A stretch of 64,000 nucleotides of DNA from contig NZ_CP076023.1 in the NCBI RefSeq assembly GCF_018623035.1, positions 1,798,001 to 1,862,000 on the forward strand, written 5' to 3'. The position numbers were made by a program, and so were the translations under genes. This DNA comes from Cellulomonas dongxiuzhuiae (lineage in GTDB: Bacteria; Actinomycetota; Actinomycetes; Actinomycetales; Cellulomonadaceae). Shown in pieces: positions 60,152 through 64,000 of the stretch. Below the pieces are notes generated by a model. It worked only from the letters and a program-made list of their open reading frames with translations, was not told the origin of the DNA and did not search any database. The stretch's first letter is position 1, and each line of letters opens with the position of its first letter.

Positions 60152-61403
60152 CTCCCTGCGCACCGGTACGACCGTCGAGCTCGAGATCGGCCCGGTCGCC
60201 CATGGCGGCCACTGCGTGGCCCGTCACGACGGACGTGTCGTGTTCGTCCGGCACACGCTGCCGGGCGAGCGGGTGCGCGCGCGGCTGACCGACGCGGGCC
60301 CCGAGGCGAAGTTCTGGCGCGCCGACGCGATCGAGGTGCTCGACGCGTCGCCGGACCGCGTGCCGTCGGCGTGGCCCGCCGCCGGACCGGGCGGGGTCGG
60401 CGGGGGAGAGCTCGCGCACGTCGCACTGCCCGCGCAGCGGGTCTGGAAGGAGACGGTGCTGGCCGAGCAGCTGCACCGCCTGGCGCGGCTCGACCTCGCG
60501 CCGCGCGTCGAGGCGGCGCCGGGTGACGACGAGCGCGGTGGACTTGCGTACCGCACCCGGATCGACCTGCACGTCGACGCCGAGGGACGCGCGGGGATGC
60601 GTGCGTACCGGTCGCACGACGTCGTCCCGCTCACCGACATGCCGCTGGCGACCGAGGACGTCGCGGCGCTGGGCCTGTTCGACCGGCGCTGGCCGGCGGG
60701 CTCCCGGATCGAGGCCGTGGCGCCGGCCGACGGGTCGCCGTCGCTCGTGCTGCTCGACGGTGCGCCGTTCGACCTGCACTCCAACCGTCGTGACCTGAGG
60801 CCCAACGCGCGGGCGGCCGTGCGCGAGCACGTGCGGGTCGGCGGGACCGACTACACCTACCGTGTCGCCGCCGCAGGGTTCTGGCAGGTGCACCGGGAGG
60901 CGCCGGGGCTGCTGGCCGCGCGCGTGCTGGAGGCGGTCGGCGACGTCGCGGGCGCGACCGTGCTCGACCTGTACTCCGGCGCCGGGCTGTTCTCGTCGCC
61001 GCTGGCCGACGCCGTCGGTCCGGACGGGCGGCTCGTCGCCGTCGAGGGTGACGAGCGCGCCGTCAAGGACGCGCGTCGCAACGCGCACGACCGTCCGCAG
61101 GTCGAGCTGCACGCGGGTGACGTCGCCGACGTGCTGACCGGCCGGCGCGGTGCCGTCGCGCCGGTCGGTGCGGCGGACGTGGTGGTGCTGGACCCGCCTC
61201 GGACGGGTGCCGGCCGCCGCGTCGTGGACGCCGTCGCGGCACTGCGCCCGCGCCGCATCGTGTACGTCGCGTGCGACCCGGCCGCACTGGCCCGCGACAT
61301 CGCGCTGCTCGGCGAGCGGGGCTGGTCGGACGTGACCGTCACGGGGCACGACCTGTTCCCGATGACGCACCACCTCGAGGCCGTCGCCGTCCTGGACCGC
61401 TGA
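60141..61403 (+). CDS. TRAM-domain RNA (uracil-5)-methyltransferase, RlmD/TrmA-like
   Basis: 420 aa. An N-terminal TRAM domain (TVELEIGPVAHGGHCVARHDGRVVFVRHTLPGERVRARL) and a C-terminal SAM methyltransferase domain (TVLDLYSGAGLFSSPLAD, VVVLDPPRTGAGRRV) are followed by the catalytic Cys C378 in YVACDPAALARD and the conserved Glu in THHLEAVAVLD. The Fe-S cysteines of RlmD are missing: the site reads AGPGGVGGGELAHV. It matches Rv2689c. The GTG overlaps the transporter gene by 11 bp. Confidence 0.92.
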   Translation: MATDSLRTGTTVELEIGPVAHGGHCVARHDGRVVFVRHTLPGERVRARLTDAGPEAKFWRADAIEVLDASPDRVPSAWPAAGPGGVGGGELAHVALPAQRVWKETVLAEQLHRLARLDLAPRVEAAPGDDERGGLAYRTRIDLHVDAEGRAGMRAYRSHDVVPLTDMPLATEDVAALGLFDRRWPAGSRIEAVAPADGSPSLVLLDGAPFDLHSNRRDLRPNARAAVREHVRVGGTDYTYRVAAAGFWQVHREAPGLLAARVLEAVGDVAGATVLDLYSGAGLFSSPLADAVGPDGRLVAVEGDERAVKDARRNAHDRPQVELHAGDVADVLTGRRGAVAPVGAADVVVLDPPRTGAGRRVVDAVAALRPRRIVYVACDPAALARDIALLGERGWSDVTVTGHDLFPMTHHLEAVAVLDR

Positions 61404-61456
61404 GACGCCCGCGCGGCCCGGCGCCGCCGCGACGCGCGGGCCGGGCGTGCCGGGCC

Positions 61457-61462
61457 TAGCGT
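61457..61462 (+). promoter_or_regulatory. Candidate -10 for the 58-aa gene
   Basis: TAGCGT occurs about 70 nt before ATG 61534, leaving a leader that includes AGGAGCGC. The 130-nt gap otherwise holds only G+C-rich imperfect repeats. Confidence 0.4.
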
Positions 61463-61533
61463 GGTGGCGGGCCCGCGTGCCGGGCCCCGACGGGACGACG
61501 GGCCCCGTCGAGGACCGACGACAGGAGCGCACG

Positions 61534-61710
61534 ATGACCGCGTCGCAGGACCCCGCCGGGCGCCTCGCCGAGGCGCGTCGCATCGCGACCCAGGAGCTGC
61601 ACAAGCAGGGCACGCCCGAGTACGACCGACGCGCGCACGAGCGCGCCGTCGAGGCGGAGCGCAAGGCCGCCGAGGCGCTGCGCGCCAGCCAGGAGCCCGA
61701 CGCGGGCTGA
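61534..61710 (+). CDS. Small helical protein of unknown function
   Basis: 58 aa, [20 protein letters not shown] at the start, mostly charged helix with several Arg/Glu pairs and no Cys. AGGAG lies 8 nt upstream of ATG 61534. The length, codon use and ribosome binding site make it a real gene probably; no homologue was recognised. A hairpin with an 8-bp stem follows. Confidence 0.65.
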   Translation: MTASQDPAGRLAEARRIATQELHKQGTPEYDRRAHERAVEAERKAAEALRASQEPDAG

Positions 61711-61731
61711 CGGTCCGCGCGGGTCGGGCGG

Positions 61732-61750
61732 GGGCCGCCACGGGCGGCCC
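61732..61750 (+). terminator. Candidate terminator after the 58-aa gene
   Basis: gggccgcc and ggcggccc form a perfect 8-bp stem with an acg loop. It starts the 313-nt gene-free stretch (61711-62023) before aconitase, whose other content is listed below. Confidence 0.6.
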
Positions 61751-61802
61751 TCGCCCCAGCGCGCCGGAGCGGCGCGGCGTGCGCGCAGCGGGCCGGACGC
61801 TG

Positions 61803-61808
61803 TACGAT
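61803..61808 (+). promoter_or_regulatory. Candidate -10 element upstream of aconitase
   Basis: TACGAT directly precedes a 20-bp dyad and would leave a leader of about 210 nt. A second hexamer, TAGGCT at 61951-61956, is an alternative closer to the gene. No -35 box was convincing for either. Confidence 0.45.
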
Positions 61809-61828
61809 GTATCTCGACATCAAGATAC
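61809..61828 (+). promoter_or_regulatory. Candidate operator dyad upstream of aconitase
   Basis: gtatct-cgacatca-agatac has perfect 6-bp ends and matches its own reverse complement at 16 of 20 positions (core tctygaYRtcragA). It lies right after a -10-like hexamer, the position for a transcription-start-blocking repressor. The MarR-like look is only an impression. Confidence 0.5.
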
Positions 61829-62023
61829 TCGTCCAGAGGCACGTCCGGACGCCTTGTCGCCGTCGTCGCACCGCCTGCAGCGGGCGCCTCCGGGTGCCCC
61901 GCCGGTGCGCGACGCGGGGCCGTTCGTGACACGGCCGCGGCGACCCGGCCTAGGCTGGGCCGCAGGCCACCCCGGACACGCCGGGCCTCGCAACGCCCGG
62001 ACACCGCCAGCGAAGGAGCACCC

Positions 62024-64000
<1,977 letters not shown>

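Noticed and set aside
56699..60163. Minus-strand 1154-aa ORF ending in the RCK protein
   Set aside because: Only the last 224 residues, from ATG 57373, are the RCK protein. The earlier part is antisense to the transporter gene.
61404..61440. G+C-rich inverted repeat after the methyltransferase gene as a terminator
   Set aside because: Several mutually exclusive pairings are possible and none is clearly better; not enough support.

Overview
The window reads as about 64 kb of chromosome from a high-GC Gram-positive bacterium. Very high GC, frequent GTG starts, long antisense shadow frames and the gene repertoire (SufR-SUF operon, SteA/SteB, SepH, DUF3093/3099/3159/3710/4193/5998 families, CtaA and SURF1) all point to Actinobacteria. 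A member of Micrococcales such as Cellulomonas or a relative is my best guess. That placement is inference from gene content. No insertion sequence, prophage, integron, CRISPR array or tRNA was recognised; this looks like core chromosome.

Layout. (1) 1-1.5 kb: 3' end of a 23S rRNA gene, a 5S rRNA gene and a strong terminator. (2) 1.7-16.5 kb, all on +: an RG-rich repeat protein with TPR-like and acidic parts, a glycerol-3-phosphate-phosphatase-like HAD enzyme, a 61-aa protein, tlyA, NAD kinase, recN, steA, steB, a MraY-like membrane protein, murJ, pyrG and a Nudix hydrolase. Apart from the MraY-like gene and murJ, this order resembles M. tuberculosis Rv1691-Rv1700. (3) 16.5-27.4 kb: ctaA and an ABC exporter on -, an unknown 212-aa gene, then sufR-sufB-sufD-Rieske-sufC-sufS-sufU-sufT on +. 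(4) 27.5-33.2 kb, on -: KDG kinase, KDPG aldolase, an IclR regulator, a zinc metallopeptidase and the biotin transporter genes bioN-bioM-bioY. (5) 33.3-42.2 kb: an ABC-F ATPase, SURF1 with two small genes, fabG-fabI, a SixA-like phosphatase, serB and divergent glgC/glgA. (6) 42.2-53.1 kb: an unknown gene, parC, a GNAT/acyl-CoA-synthetase-like fusion, DUF5998, a phosphodiesterase-like enzyme, tdk, sepH and an inositol-monophosphatase-like gene. (7) 53.3-61.7 kb: DUF4193, DUF3093, dut, DUF3710, an OB-fold protein, DUF3159, two TrkA/RCK proteins, a KimA-like transporter, a TRAM RNA methyltransferase and a 58-aa protein. (8) 62.0-64.0 kb: an aconitase gene cut by the window end.

How the genes fit together. 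Many neighbours overlap by 4 bp (ATGA or GTGA), which suggests translational coupling. Themes are envelope growth and division (SteA, SteB, MraY-like, MurJ, SepH), Fe-S assembly with a candidate autoregulated SufR promoter, respiratory oxidase assembly (CtaA, SURF1), sugar-acid catabolism (KdgK, Eda, IclR), type II fatty-acid synthesis (FabG, FabI), glycogen/alpha-glucan synthesis (GlgC, GlgA), nucleotide metabolism (PyrG, Tdk, Dut) and potassium uptake (two RCK proteins plus a KimA-like carrier).

The most striking regulatory signal is a repeated -10-like hexamer (mostly TAgNNT or TAcNNT) lying 6-8 nt before the start codon of many genes. This predicts leaderless transcripts and was used to choose several starts. 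Other points of interest are the roughly 120-bp tandem repeats in the first protein gene, dyads around the sufR promoter, dyads before the KDPG aldolase and fabG genes, and a palindrome before aconitase.
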